Below, one piece after another: positions 1 to 8,125 of a stretch of 64,000 bases of DNA. The stretch is from Methylomonas methanica. GTDB taxonomy: Bacteria > Pseudomonadota > Gammaproteobacteria > Methylococcales > Methylomonadaceae. The notes beneath the pieces were generated by a model. The model did no database searches and had not been told where the DNA came from. It worked only from the letters and a program-made list of their open reading frames with translations. Where the stretch lies: assembly GCF_001644035.1 (NCBI RefSeq), contig NZ_LUUG01000122.1, positions 1 through 64,000 on the forward strand, read 5' to 3'. Position numbers and translations under genes: made by a program. The number at the start of each line of letters is the position of its first letter. The stretch's first letter is position 1.

Positions 1-161
1 GCCGTGTATAGTCCCTGCTCTGGTTTGGCGCCGGAGGCTATCGCAAAGGCCATAGCCAGAGGCAGCGCCACTACGCCGACAATCACGCCGGCTAACAGGT
101 TATTCAGCCAATGCGCTCTGGACAATAAGCCCGCGCGTCTGGCTTCAAGAATTGCAATCAT
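1..161 (-). CDS. SulP family anion transporter, N-terminal part (cut by window edge)
   Basis: The minus strand from an ATG at 161 reads through to the window edge without a stop, giving about 53 residues that begin MIAILEARRAGLLSRAHWLN. The next stretch is the typical SulP entry helix, with GVIVGVVALPLAMAFAIASG followed by a KPEQGLYTA-like motif. SulP proteins are inner-membrane anion transporters or exchangers for sulfate, bicarbonate and similar ions. An in-frame stop lies just upstream of the ATG, so this is the first available start. The rest of the gene, including any STAS domain, is outside the window. A second SulP gene lies at 25598-27190 next to carbonic anhydrase. The substrate cannot be told from this fragment. 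Confidence 0.8.
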   Translation of the reverse strand, partial: MIAILEARRAGLLSRAHWLNNLLAGVIVGVVALPLAMAFAIASGAKPEQGLYT

Positions 162-810
162 TGGAAAGGTTTTTGATGTTTATCGAGGGCTCCCATGATA
201 GCACCCGGGTTGTAGCGATTGCCGCGTGTATCGCTTATAAATCCTGAGGCTGTCGTAAAAGCTGCGATACGCAAGATGCGATAAAATACCCGCACGCCAA
301 ACCGCAGGAAACAAGTCGTGACAGCCGAATCGATCAGTACCATGTTGACCTTCCATAGGTTTGTGAGCGTACCCTACATCTACAACTGGACTTTGAGACA
401 AGCCAAATCATTGTTGGAATACAGCCGGTTTGATGCCATTGGTCGGTGCCTACTCAATGGCTCAAATAGGCCGACTGCCCGAAACCACGAAAGGCTGCTT
501 CGTAGGAGCGAAACCCGAAAAACGATGTTTGGACTTGTGGCCGCCTTGGAGAAATATGAATGACGGGTGAGGGTCGAACTGTAGCATTAAGACTGTGGAT
601 AAAATAAACAACCCATCTTTACCAAGCTTTACCTTTCCAGTATTGCCAATACAGATACCAAAGCATAAACTCCCCTCAGGCTTGGCGGACGGCTGGAGCT
701 AGCGCTCAGGCACTCCGCAAGCCATATCCTGCTATCCGCTGTCGAAGCCATCGCCACTACTGCTGGTCGGGAAACTATCCGTAATCCTAAAGTAGCCATT
801 GATTAGTGCC
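162..810. other. Gene-free interval upstream of macA
   Basis: About 650 bases with no convincing gene between the divergent SulP and macA genes. The only structure I can point to is an imperfect hairpin: the arm at 679-689 pairs with 714-723 (one bulged base) around an inner near-palindrome GAGCTAGCGCTC. It has no T-run on either strand, so it is not an obvious terminator. Promoters for both flanking genes must lie here, but I do not see a confident consensus. Confidence 0.4.
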
Positions 811-2019
811 ATGCCGCAATCTCCCGATTCATCGTTAAACCGCCGACGTCTGCGCTGGCTTATCGTGTTTGTGCTGGTTATAGCAGTCGCCGTTGGCGGC
901 TGGTATTTTTTCAAACAGCCCAAAAATGCCGATCAGGACCACGTCGATAGTGTTGAAGTGACCCTGGGCGATCTGGAAGAAAACGTCACTGCCCAAGGCA
1001 AACTAGAGCCAAAGGAATACGTGGATGTCGGTGCCCAGGTGACCGGTCTTTTGCAGAAAATTTACGTTAAAATTGGTGACGACGTGCAGACCGGCCACTT
1101 GCTGGCGCAGATCGATCCGCGGATCTACGCTGCCCGAGTCGCCGCTGGCGAAGCCAATATCAAGAATTTGCAGGCGCAACTGACCGGTCAACAAGCGCAA
1201 GTGGTGTTTGCTCAACAGCAATACGACCGCAACCGCGAGTTGTTGCAAAACAAGGGCATCAGCGTCCAGGATTTTCAAAATAGCGAGTTCACCTTAAAAA
1301 ACGCCAAAGCCACTGCCGAATCGCTGCAAGCGCAAATCGAACAAGTGCAATCGACCTTAAACGGCGATAAAACCAACCTGGGTTTTACCAAAATCTTTGC
1401 CTCGATGGACGGCACCATGGTTGATCAGAAAGCCCGCGAAGGCCAGACCTTAAACGCCAACCAAACTACCCCGACCATCCTGCAACTCGCCAAACTGGAT
1501 ACCATGACGGTGCGCGCCCAGGTGGCCGAGGCCGACGTGATGCGTTTACGTTCCGACATGCCGGTGTACTTCACCACCCTGGGTTCCGGGGAACGGCGCT
1601 GGCAAGGCACGGTGCGTCAAATACTACCGACACCGGAAGTGATCAATAACGTGGTGCTGTACAACGTGTTGGTTGATGTCGATAACCACGACCGGCAACT
1701 AATGACAGGCATGAGTACGCAGATGTTCTTTGTGCTGGGTAAAGCCGAACAAGTGCCGCTGATTCCCGTCAATGTCCTGGGGCCGCGCCAGCGCAACCAA
1801 GATCAAGGCAACGGTCATGCTTACCAGGTAAAAGTACTGACCGAGCAAGGCCCGCAAGACAAAATCGTGCAAATTGGCTTGAGAACCCGCCGCTTCGTGC
1901 AAGTACTGGCAGGGCTAGCGGCAGGCGACCGGGTGCAAATCGCTGCCGGCAAAGAGGATAAATCCAAAAACCGCAAAAAAGACCAAGGCTATCCCGGTGC
2001 CGGGGTTCCCAGACTATGA
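811..2019 (+). CDS. macA: MacA-like periplasmic adaptor of an ABC efflux pump
   Basis: Membrane-fusion (HlyD/RND adaptor) protein of about 402 residues that links an inner-membrane ABC exporter to an outer-membrane channel. After a short basic N-terminus (RRRLRW) there is one membrane-spanning segment, then the biotinyl-lipoyl half-motif (GKLEPKEYVDVGAQVTG), a long helical hairpin, the second lipoyl half (GTMVDQKAREGQTLNANQ) and beta-barrel domains. A TTG twelve bases upstream (799) is in frame, but the ATG at 811 is the more likely start. The last codons overlap macB by four bases (ATGA), so the two are translationally coupled. The MacA assignment rests on the lipoyl/hairpin architecture together with the adjacent MacB; the exported substrate (macrolides, peptides, siderophores) is unknown. 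Confidence 0.88.
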   Translation: MPQSPDSSLNRRRLRWLIVFVLVIAVAVGGWYFFKQPKNADQDHVDSVEVTLGDLEENVTAQGKLEPKEYVDVGAQVTGLLQKIYVKIGDDVQTGHLLAQIDPRIYAARVAAGEANIKNLQAQLTGQQAQVVFAQQQYDRNRELLQNKGISVQDFQNSEFTLKNAKATAESLQAQIEQVQSTLNGDKTNLGFTKIFASMDGTMVDQKAREGQTLNANQTTPTILQLAKLDTMTVRAQVAEADVMRLRSDMPVYFTTLGSGERRWQGTVRQILPTPEVINNVVLYNVLVDVDNHDRQLMTGMSTQMFFVLGKAEQVPLIPVNVLGPRQRNQDQGNGHAYQVKVLTEQGPQDKIVQIGLRTRRFVQVLAGLAAGDRVQIAAGKEDKSKNRKKDQGYPGAGVPRL

Positions 2020-3953
2020 GCGCCCGGCCCCTCCTCGAACTTAAACATATTCAACGTTTTTACCCCAACGGCGACAGCATCGTCCGCGCCTTGGACGATG
2101 TATCGCTGACCATCTGGCCTGGCGAGTTTGTAGCCATCATCGGCCAGTCCGGTTCCGGCAAATCGACGTTGATGAATCTGATCGGCTGTCTGGATAAAGC
2201 CGACGTCGGCAGCTACCGGGTGTTAGATCAGGACGTTGCCGATTTAAACCCGGACCAACTGGCGGCGCTGCGCCGAGAAAGTTTTGGCTTTGTTTTCCAG
2301 CGCTACAACCTATTAAATACCGCCAGCGCCGCCGAAAACATCGAAATCCCCGCCCTGTACGCTGGCCTAAATAAGCCCGAGCGCCGGCAACGCGCCTTGC
2401 AATTGCTCGCCAAACTCGGTTTGGCGGACCGCAGCGAACAGAAGCCGATGCAACTCTCTGGCGGCCAGCAACAACGGGTCGCCATTGCCCGCGCCTTGGT
2501 CAACGATCCGCCGGTCATCCTGGCCGACGAACCCACCGGCGCGCTGGACAGCCAGAGCGGTATGGAAGTAATGGCTTTACTAAAAGCCCTGCACCAAGAA
2601 GGCCGCACGATTTTATTGATCACTCACGACGACAAAGTCGCCGCGCACGCACAACGCATCGTCACTATCGCCGATGGCAAAATCGTCAGCGATGGCGTAG
2701 CCAATCTCAGCGGCCAATTGCTGCCCCCCACCGTGCATCGCGGGATCGGCGCGGCCGGTCTGCTGGCCGAACTCGGCGAGGCCGCGAAAACCGCCTTGCG
2801 CTCACTGCGCGCCAATTTATTCCGCACCGCGCTGACCTTATTAGGCATCGTGATTGGCGTTGCCGCCGTGGTCACCATGCTGGCGGTCGGCCAGGGCAGT
2901 CAGGAAAAAGTACTGGAACAGATGCGGGCCATGGGCACCAACGTCCTGTCTATCCGCCCCGGCATTACCGGCTTTCGCGGCGGCGGCGATATAGCCACCT
3001 TGATGCCTGCCGATGCCGATGCCATCGCCGAACTGGACAATGTGCTGTGGGCCTCGCCGGAACGCACCAGCCGCATGACGGTGCGCTACGGCAATGTCGA
3101 TTACGCCACCAGCGTGCAGGGCGTGGCCTCCAGCATGCCGCAAGTGCGCGACTGGCCCTTGGGCAGCGGCGACTTTTTTGACGAGCGCGACCAACGCCGC
3201 TATGCACCGGTGATGGTGCTGGGCGAAACCGTGCGCAAGCTGTTGTTTGTAGACGGCGAAGATCCGCTGGGCCGCTATGTAATGATCGGCAACATCCCAT
3301 TCGAGGTAATCGGCGTGATGTCCAGCAAAGGTGCCGACGCGATGGGTACCGACCGCGACGACGCGGTGTTCGTGCCTATCAGTACCGGTTTGATCCGCTT
3401 GTTTGGACAAAAGTATCTGGGCGGGATTACCGTGCTGGTCAAGGATGTCTCCATAATCGACACCACCCAGCAAGCGATCAGCGACTTGCTGATTGCCCGC
3501 CATCAGACAGAGGACTTTCGGATTCGCAACATGGCCTCCATCATCGAATCGGCCACCGAAACCCAGAATACCTTTACGATGATGCTGGGCATCGTCGCGG
3601 CGATTTCCTTGCTGGTCGGCGGCATCGGTGTGATGAATATCATGCTGGTCAGCGTCACCGAGCGCACCCGCGAGATTGGTATCCGCATCGCCACCGGCGC
3701 TCGCCGCCGCGACATTTTGCTGCAATTCAATACCGAAGCCGCCGTGGTTTGTACCCTCGGCGGCTTGATGGGCGTGCTACTGGGTTTCGCAGCGGGCTAT
3801 ATTCTCAAGTATTTCGAGATGGCGGTATTGTTTTCACCACTGCCGGCAATCTTGGCGTTTTCCTGCGCCTTCGGCACCGGCTTGCTGTTTGGTTATTTAC
3901 CGGCGCGCAAAGCCGCCCATCTGGACCCGGTCGTGGCCTTGGCGGCGGAATGA
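2016..3953 (+). CDS. macB: MacB-like ABC transporter, fused ATPase and permease
   Basis: A 645-residue type VII ABC transporter. The N-terminal ATPase has Walker [10 protein letters not shown] (residues 43-51), signature [15 protein letters not shown] (about 147-161) and Walker [13 protein letters not shown] first transmembrane helix around residues 275-295 ([20 protein letters not shown]) is followed by a large periplasmic MacB domain and three C-terminal helices with the FtsX-type segment [21 protein letters not shown]. Length matches E. coli MacB (648). In MacAB-TolC the ATPase drives a mechanotransmission cycle that pushes periplasmic substrates through the outer-membrane channel. The upstream adaptor overlaps it, and an outer-membrane lipoprotein gene follows after two repeat elements. 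Confidence 0.92.
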   Translation: MSARPLLELKHIQRFYPNGDSIVRALDDVSLTIWPGEFVAIIGQSGSGKSTLMNLIGCLDKADVGSYRVLDQDVADLNPDQLAALRRESFGFVFQRYNLLNTASAAENIEIPALYAGLNKPERRQRALQLLAKLGLADRSEQKPMQLSGGQQQRVAIARALVNDPPVILADEPTGALDSQSGMEVMALLKALHQEGRTILLITHDDKVAAHAQRIVTIADGKIVSDGVANLSGQLLPPTVHRGIGAAGLLAELGEAAKTALRSLRANLFRTALTLLGIVIGVAAVVTMLAVGQGSQEKVLEQMRAMGTNVLSIRPGITGFRGGGDIATLMPADADAIAELDNVLWASPERTSRMTVRYGNVDYATSVQGVASSMPQVRDWPLGSGDFFDERDQRRYAPVMVLGETVRKLLFVDGEDPLGRYVMIGNIPFEVIGVMSSKGADAMGTDRDDAVFVPISTGLIRLFGQKYLGGITVLVKDVSIIDTTQQAISDLLIARHQTEDFRIRNMASIIESATETQNTFTMMLGIVAAISLLVGGIGVMNIMLVSVTERTREIGIRIATGARRRDILLQFNTEAAVVCTLGGLMGVLLGFAAGYILKYFEMAVLFSPLPAILAFSCAFGTGLLFGYLPARKAAHLDPVVALAAE

Positions 3954-4002
3954 GTAAATTTATTAACCCAGGCTTTCGGGAATTTCAAAATACTCAAAAA
4001 GG

Positions 4003-4091
4003 CTCCTTCTCCCTCAGGGAGAAGGTTGGGATGAGGGAATTAAATCAACAATTTACATCCCTCACCCTAGCCCTCTCCCTGAGGGAGAGGG
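4003..4091. repeat. Nested-hairpin intergenic repeat, copy 1
   Basis: Two perfect small palindromes bracket a spacer: CCTTCTCCCTCAGGGAGAAGG at the left and CCCTCTCCCTGAGGGAGAGGG at the right. Inside them GGGATGAGGG pairs with CCCTCACCC, so the element can fold as a stem with two hairpins. A second copy lies at 11651-11745. It resembles small non-autonomous repeats scattered in many proteobacterial genomes. It sits between macB and the outer membrane lipoprotein gene. Confidence 0.8.
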
Positions 4092-4125
4092 TATTTTTAG
4101 AGGTTCCCTTAAATGCCTGGGACTC

Positions 4126-4187
4126 GTCACTCCGGCGCATACGGGAGCCCAGTTATCAAACTGGATTCCCGCTTTCGCGGGAATGAC
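4126..4187. repeat. Inverted repeat with 27-base arms, REP/MITE-like
   Basis: The arm at 4126-4152 (GTCACTCCGGCGCATACGGG...) is an imperfect inverted copy of 4161-4187. The right arm itself holds a perfect hairpin ATTCCCGC-TTTC-GCGGGAAT at 4165-4184. The type is common in intergenic DNA of gammaproteobacteria. It ends only about 20 bases before the ATG of the downstream gene, so it would lie in the mRNA leader and could affect expression of that gene. Confidence 0.75.
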
Positions 4188-4206
4188 GCCCAATCTGGAC
4201 TCAAGA

Positions 4207-5601
4207 ATGAGATTAATCAAGCCTGTTAGCTTGCTATTTGCCGGCGCCGTGCTGTTGACGAGCGGCTGTAATTTATTGACAGACTACCAACGCCCCGTCG
4301 TCGAAACCCCGGAGCAATGGCACCAACCCGCGCAAACCGCCTCGGCTACCGTCGATCCGCGATGGTGGCAAGCCTTTGCCAGCGATCAACTCAACCGTTT
4401 GATGCGCGAGTCTCTGGCCTACAACAACGACCTGGCCGCCGCCCAGCAACGCGTCGCCCAAGCCCGCGCCCAAGCCAAAATTGCCGGCGCCGGGTTGTGG
4501 CCCGCCGCTTCCTTGAGCGGCGATTTCAGCGACAACCGGAACAACAGAACCGACAGCCAACAAAGCAGCGGCCAAATCGATATTGCTTACGAAGTGGATT
4601 TATGGGGCGCCAACCGAGCCAGACGCGATGCCGGCACCGCATTGATGCTCAGCCAAATCTTTGCACGCGATGCTTTGCAATTGGTGGTAATGGCCGATGT
4701 CGGCCAGGCGTATTTCAATCTGTTGGCGATCCAGGAACGTCGGCAAATCGCCAGCGATTTTCTCGACACCGTCAACGCGATTTTGACCATCATCGAAGCC
4801 CGGCAACGCGCCGGCGCGGCTTATGAACTGGAAGTGGCGCAACAGCGCACAGCACAAGCCAATGCCCGCGCCAGCCTGGACTTATTGATGCAACAGCAAA
4901 CGCTGGCGGAAAACAGCCTGGCGATACTCCTCGGTCATCCGCCGCAACATCTGGCCCTGGAACCCGCGCGTTTCGTGGACCTTGCCGTGCCCGGCATTGC
5001 CGCCGAGCAACCGGCCACGCTACTGCAACGCCGGCCGGACATCGGTCAGGTGGAAATGCAGTTGATCGCTGCCAATTCCGACATCGCCGTAGCGCGCGCC
5101 GCGTTTTACCCAAAACTGCAACTAAGCTTGGGCAGCGTATTAGCCAACCCGCAACCGGCGGGTGTCGCGGCGACGCTGGCCGCCGGCCTGACCCAACCCT
5201 TGTTTCAAGGCGGCCGTTTGGAAGGCGCATTAAGCAACGCACTGGCCGCAAATGCGGAGTTAGCGGAAACCTATCGGAAAACCGTGCTGACCGCATTCAA
5301 AGAAGTCGAAGACGCCGCCGCCACCTACAACAACTCCAGCCGCCGCCTCAGCGCCCTAGAAACCGCCGCCGCGCAAGCCCGTTTGGCTTACAACATCTCC
5401 CAAGAACGTTACCGGCTTGGCGCCATCGACTATCAAGCCTTGTTAAACACCCAGACCACTTATCTCAGCACCGAAAACAGCCGGGTGCAGGCCAGGCTGG
5501 ATGTCCTGGTCGCCCAGGTGCAGTTGTATAAAGCCTTGGGGGGTGGTTGGTCGTTGAGCGAGCAGAATACCGATTTGTCGGACTTGGCGCCGGGGCCTTA
5601 G
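4207..5601 (+). CDS. NodT-type outer membrane efflux lipoprotein (TolC-like)
   Basis: A 464-residue outer-membrane channel of the TolC/OprM (NodT) family. The start at 4207 gives a lipoprotein signal peptide (MRLIKPVSLLFAGAVLLTSG, then Cys21). An in-frame ATG at 4183 lies inside the repeat and would put extra residues before the signal peptide, so it is unlikely. Two repeated OEP halves follow, each with the alpha-barrel helices of the family (the AQARAQAKIAGAGLWPA region and the ARAAFYPKLQLSLG region), and the LLQRRPDIG segment typical of NodT proteins is present. It most likely forms the exit duct for the MacA-MacB pump just upstream. Confidence 0.9.
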   Translation: MRLIKPVSLLFAGAVLLTSGCNLLTDYQRPVVETPEQWHQPAQTASATVDPRWWQAFASDQLNRLMRESLAYNNDLAAAQQRVAQARAQAKIAGAGLWPAASLSGDFSDNRNNRTDSQQSSGQIDIAYEVDLWGANRARRDAGTALMLSQIFARDALQLVVMADVGQAYFNLLAIQERRQIASDFLDTVNAILTIIEARQRAGAAYELEVAQQRTAQANARASLDLLMQQQTLAENSLAILLGHPPQHLALEPARFVDLAVPGIAAEQPATLLQRRPDIGQVEMQLIAANSDIAVARAAFYPKLQLSLGSVLANPQPAGVAATLAAGLTQPLFQGGRLEGALSNALAANAELAETYRKTVLTAFKEVEDAAATYNNSSRRLSALETAAAQARLAYNISQERYRLGAIDYQALLNTQTTYLSTENSRVQARLDVLVAQVQLYKALGGGWSLSEQNTDLSDLAPGP

Positions 5602-5614
5602 TCGAATTAGAATG

Positions 5615-5647
5615 GGGAGCAATGCCCGTTGGTTATAGCTCCCTACG
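5615..5647 (-). repeat. REP hairpin, variant copy with changed stem
   Basis: GGGAGC at 5615-5620 pairs with GCTCCC at 5638-5643 around the same loop (AATGCCCGTTGGTTATA) found in the REP copies at 7183, 7520, 8090 and 8684. The other copies have GGCGC/GCGCC in this place, so both arms have changed together and pairing is kept. The CTACG tail follows on the right, which places this copy in the same orientation as the one at 8684. Confidence 0.75.
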
Positions 5648-5717
5648 CGGGCTGCGCATTTGGGTTCCCTACTCTGGTGCTCCGGTGCCGGTTACTTTTA
5701 CGTTAGCTTTCACTTTC

Positions 5718-6188
5718 ATGCCCTACTATCGCGTGGACAAACGACCTTTCTCGGTCGGAGACAAAATCACAACGGCCAAGGACTATTACGGCCGATTCAC
5801 TGGCGCGGCGAAAGCCGTCGAGGACTTTCTGGAAGAAAGTCGGCCTGGCTCCAAGACCTGTCGAACCAACTGCTTATTCGTATTCTGTGACGAACAATGC
5901 GCTAAGAAGCATTGGTCAAAGATGTCTAATGGAAAGCTATACCACGTCGAAATCTATGAAGATTCCATCTGCCACCGTGGTGATATGGCACTGATGGATC
6001 GTATGAAAGAATTGGTGGAGGAAGGGAAATCCATTGAAGAGTTGGCTGGCGCTTACTGGCGTAGCGAATGCTCCTCAGCCCCAGAAATTGAAATCATGGT
6101 GGAATCGGCCTTCGTTATAGAGGTGCTATCGGTCTCCGACGCTGAACGGCTTGCTTATCTCAAAGAGCGGTGGGGAATTGGCCGGTGA
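5718..6188 (+). CDS. Conserved-type hypothetical protein, 156 residues
   Basis: A cytoplasmic protein with no signal peptide or membrane segment. The start at 5718 (MPYYRVDKRPFSVGDKI) is chosen because the codons upstream run through the REP hairpin; no good ribosome binding site is visible. The N-terminal YRVDKRPFSVGDKI and the later YHVEIYED segments faintly resemble DUF2441-like proteins, but I cannot assign it. Five cysteines are present (two in CRTNC, plus CDEQC and later ones). It sits in a strip of accessory genes bounded by REP elements, with a second unrecognised gene about 100 bases downstream. Function unknown. Confidence 0.6.
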   Translation: MPYYRVDKRPFSVGDKITTAKDYYGRFTGAAKAVEDFLEESRPGSKTCRTNCLFVFCDEQCAKKHWSKMSNGKLYHVEIYEDSICHRGDMALMDRMKELVEEGKSIEELAGAYWRSECSSAPEIEIMVESAFVIEVLSVSDAERLAYLKERWGIGR

Positions 6189-6290
6189 AATCTAACCTTT
6201 CGTTCGAGGCGACCAGCGCGATAAGCCGCGCAAGTCGCTTCAACTCCACGCTATGCGGCTTGGTATCGAGCGCAATGAAGGCATCCAAAG

Positions 6291-7169
6291 ATGACTGCGG
6301 CACATCTTGAATCGAAGCGCGTGAAGACGTTCCGCTTGGGAATCGCTAAGAAAATCCCGAAGTTTCCAAACGACAAAGCGACGCTTCAGGGGCTGGAGAC
6401 GTCATCGTTAGCTTCACTCTTAATCCACTACAATAACTGGGCGATCCGTTATGTATCGCCCCGCCCTAGGACGGTATCGATTGAAGCTACGGCGTCCGGA
6501 GATCCCCGATGGTCAACATTCGCCAACAAAATTGCAGCCTTCCTCGACAAAGTGAGGATTGGAGAAAACCTTACACCGCACCTCTCTTTAGAGCCCCATA
6601 CGCGAGGCTATACACCAGCCTCGGCGCAAAAAAAACCGGATGTTGATCGATGGGCCGACAAGGACTTCTTGCTGAATGTGATGGGCTACCACCATTTCCA
6701 CCTTGGGCAGCAAGTTCATCCAAACGGATTTGCCGCACGGACCGACGACCTAATTTTCGCGAGGGTTTCTCGTGATCATTTCTCCGTCATTGCTATTTTT
6801 GACCACTCAGTGTTCAAGAGGTCAGAAGACCCGACTGCGGCAATGACAAAAGAACGAGAAAGACTTTGGTCGGTATTTGATAGGCACTCATCCAGAGGAA
6901 TGACGCCTGGTTCCGTATATATCCCTTCTATGATTACTACTTCCGGACATTCAATGCACGTTGTGCGCATGGCGGACGACTATGCTCGCGTAGTTCGTGA
7001 AATCGACCCAATGCTCGATGACGTTAAATTTGTCAAAGGACTTTACGACCCAGCAGGACTACCATGCCCAAAGACGCCTAAGCTCAAATGGCATCTCAAC
7101 TACCTTGACTTGGGGTTGCTCGACACGGCGTCCAACACGCTCTTTGTATTGCGGTACGGTCCGAATTAA
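6291..7169 (+). CDS. Hypothetical protein, 292 residues
   Basis: A soluble protein without signal peptide or membrane helices. The most striking region is around residues 125-175, with GYHHFHLG followed by a strand-rich segment (DDLIFARVSRDHFSVIAIFDH) that could form a small metal-binding or catalytic fold with clustered histidines; this is only a reading of the sequence. I recognise no family. Codon choice is less regular and less GC-rich at third positions than in the efflux operon, in keeping with an acquired gene. A REP hairpin begins about ten bases after the stop codon. It could be transcribed with the gene at 5718-6188. Confidence 0.6.
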   Translation: MTAAHLESKRVKTFRLGIAKKIPKFPNDKATLQGLETSSLASLLIHYNNWAIRYVSPRPRTVSIEATASGDPRWSTFANKIAAFLDKVRIGENLTPHLSLEPHTRGYTPASAQKKPDVDRWADKDFLLNVMGYHHFHLGQQVHPNGFAARTDDLIFARVSRDHFSVIAIFDHSVFKRSEDPTAAMTKERERLWSVFDRHSSRGMTPGSVYIPSMITTSGHSMHVVRMADDYARVVREIDPMLDDVKFVKGLYDPAGLPCPKTPKLKWHLNYLDLGLLDTASNTLFVLRYGPN

Positions 7170-7182
7170 CGCAAGGCCTTAA

Positions 7183-7209
7183 GGCGCAATAACCAACGGG
7201 CATTGCGCC
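7183..7209 (+). repeat. REP hairpin, copy 2
   Basis: GGCGCAAT (7183-7190) pairs with ATTGCGCC (7202-7209) around AACCAACGGGC. The flanks also match copy 3: the stretch 7174-7228, including ATTTTAAGC and TTGGGAAAAGGGATC, is repeated with few changes at 7511-7573. Confidence 0.85.
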
Positions 7210-7779
7210 GGATTTTAAGCTATTGGGAAAAGGGATCAACTCGTTAACGTGCGCTAAATCCTCGCGAAAAGATGCTGCCGTTGGGCGCATCGATCACGAC
7301 CGTTGCGCCTCGCATAGCTCGGCACAACCTATTTTTTACTGCACACCTGTATTGTTTCTGGAAAAGTGACAAGGAGGGTTTTCAATGCGAAAACGTGCGC
7401 CAAATAGGATGTGCCGACGCTAGGAGGCGCATCTGTCGAGTTACTCGAGACCTTTATTTTCCGACCTTTCACTCTTCCCCCAATTTTGTTAATACACACC
7501 CTGTTTCACAAGGCCGTAAGGCGCAATAACCAACGGGCATTGCGCCGAATTTTAAGCTTTTGGGAAAAGGGATCGGTTTACTTATGGAAAGACATCGCAC
7601 GAGGTCTTGCAATCACGCATCTTGAGTAACATCGCGCTGAACCGGAGAGCGGTTGCAACGCACCTTTATTTTTCAGCTTTCTGTGCCTCGCTCGGTCAGC
7701 TTTACATTGGCGACCAAACCAAGACAACTGGCAACGCCAAGCGTAAAATACCTTAGCCTCAGCCAAAGGAGTATTCACC
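7210..7779. other. Gene-free interval with REP copies and no recognisable gene
   Basis: About 570 bases between the hypothetical gene and the antitoxin gene. It holds the right flank of REP copy 2, REP copy 3 and the antitoxin promoter region, with a possible -10 hexamer TAAAAT near 7744. A strong ribosome binding site (AAGGAGGG) stands before an ATG at 7385, but the frame stops after 12 codons, so this may be a remnant of a lost gene. Confidence 0.4.
7516..7546 (+). repeat. REP hairpin, copy 3
   Basis: The GTAA head is followed by GGCGCAAT pairing with ATTGCGCC around AACCAACGGGC. The head tetranucleotide next to the hairpin is typical of REPs mobilised by RAYT enzymes. The 3' flank is shared with copy 2 over about 25 bases. 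Confidence 0.85.
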
Positions 7780-8010
7780 ATGTCCGCGTTACTAGTCGAG
7801 TTAGAGAAACAAGCATGTTCACTTTTGCCTGAAGAGCGAGCACATCTTGCTGAGGTTCTTCTTGAGTCACTACATGACTCTCCTCTATCCGAAATCGAAA
7901 CAGAGTGGGAACGAGAAATTGAGAAGCGCACCGCCGCTTTCGACAGGGGGGAACTAGAGACCTATCCGGCAGAGGATGTGTTTTCTGAAGCAAGGCGCAT
8001 GACTAAGTGA
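7780..8010 (+). CDS. Addiction-module antitoxin component (TIGR02574-like)
   Basis: A 76-residue acidic protein preceded by a good ribosome binding site (AAAGGAG, eight bases before ATG). The pattern LLPEERAHLAEVLLESL followed by EIETEWEREIEKRTAAFDRGE and a C-terminal YPAEDVFSEAR matches the short 'putative addiction module component' family, which pairs with ParE/RelE toxins. In such pairs the antitoxin binds and neutralises the toxin. The last codons overlap a GTG start (GTGA) of the toxin-like frame that follows, the usual type II arrangement. The partner is truncated here, so the antitoxin appears to be an orphan. Confidence 0.85.
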   Translation: MSALLVELEKQACSLLPEERAHLAEVLLESLHDSPLSEIETEWEREIEKRTAAFDRGELETYPAEDVFSEARRMTK

Positions 8011-8099
8011 AACGAGCACGTTTTGTCGCAGAAGCTCGCCAAGAATTTCTTGCTGAGGTCGCTTATTACAACGAAGTGCAAGTCCGTAAGGCGCAATAA
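8007..8099 (+). pseudogene. ParE/RelE-family toxin, 5' fragment cut by a REP element
   Basis: From the GTG that overlaps the antitoxin stop, the frame reads VKRARFVAEARQEFLAEVAY followed by YNEVQ, which is the usual N-terminus of a ParE/RelE toxin (first helix ending in a YYN motif). After about 25 codons it runs into the REP at 8086 and stops at 8097-8099. A full-length toxin is 90-105 residues, so roughly three quarters is missing, including the catalytic or gyrase-binding core. No continuation is visible after the RAYT gene and the second REP. Confidence 0.75.
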
Positions 8100-8116
8100 C
8101 CAACGGGCATTGCGCC
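8086..8116 (+). repeat. REP hairpin, copy 4 (left flank of RAYT)
   Basis: GTAA head plus the hairpin GGCGCAAT...ATTGCGCC. It lies ten bases from the stop codon of the RAYT gene and directly after the truncated toxin. Together with the inverted copy at 8684-8714 it brackets the transposase gene, as expected for a REPtron-like unit. Confidence 0.88.
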
Positions 8117-8125
8117 GCATTTTAA

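Noticed and set aside
318-563. An 81-codon open frame in the SulP/macA gap
   Set aside because: No ribosome binding site, no recognisable family and irregular codon use; most likely chance.
2841-3725. A 294-codon minus-strand frame inside macB
   Set aside because: Rich in His, Ala, Asp and Gly as expected for the antisense of a GC-rich gene; macB is certain.
7385-7423. A 12-codon frame after a strong AAGGAGGG ribosome binding site
   Set aside because: Too short to call a gene and no similarity recognised; noted as a possible remnant inside the gene-free interval.
7272-7629. Overlapping plus-strand frames of 70-85 codons near the REP copies
   Set aside because: They run through the REP repeats, lack family features and overlap each other.
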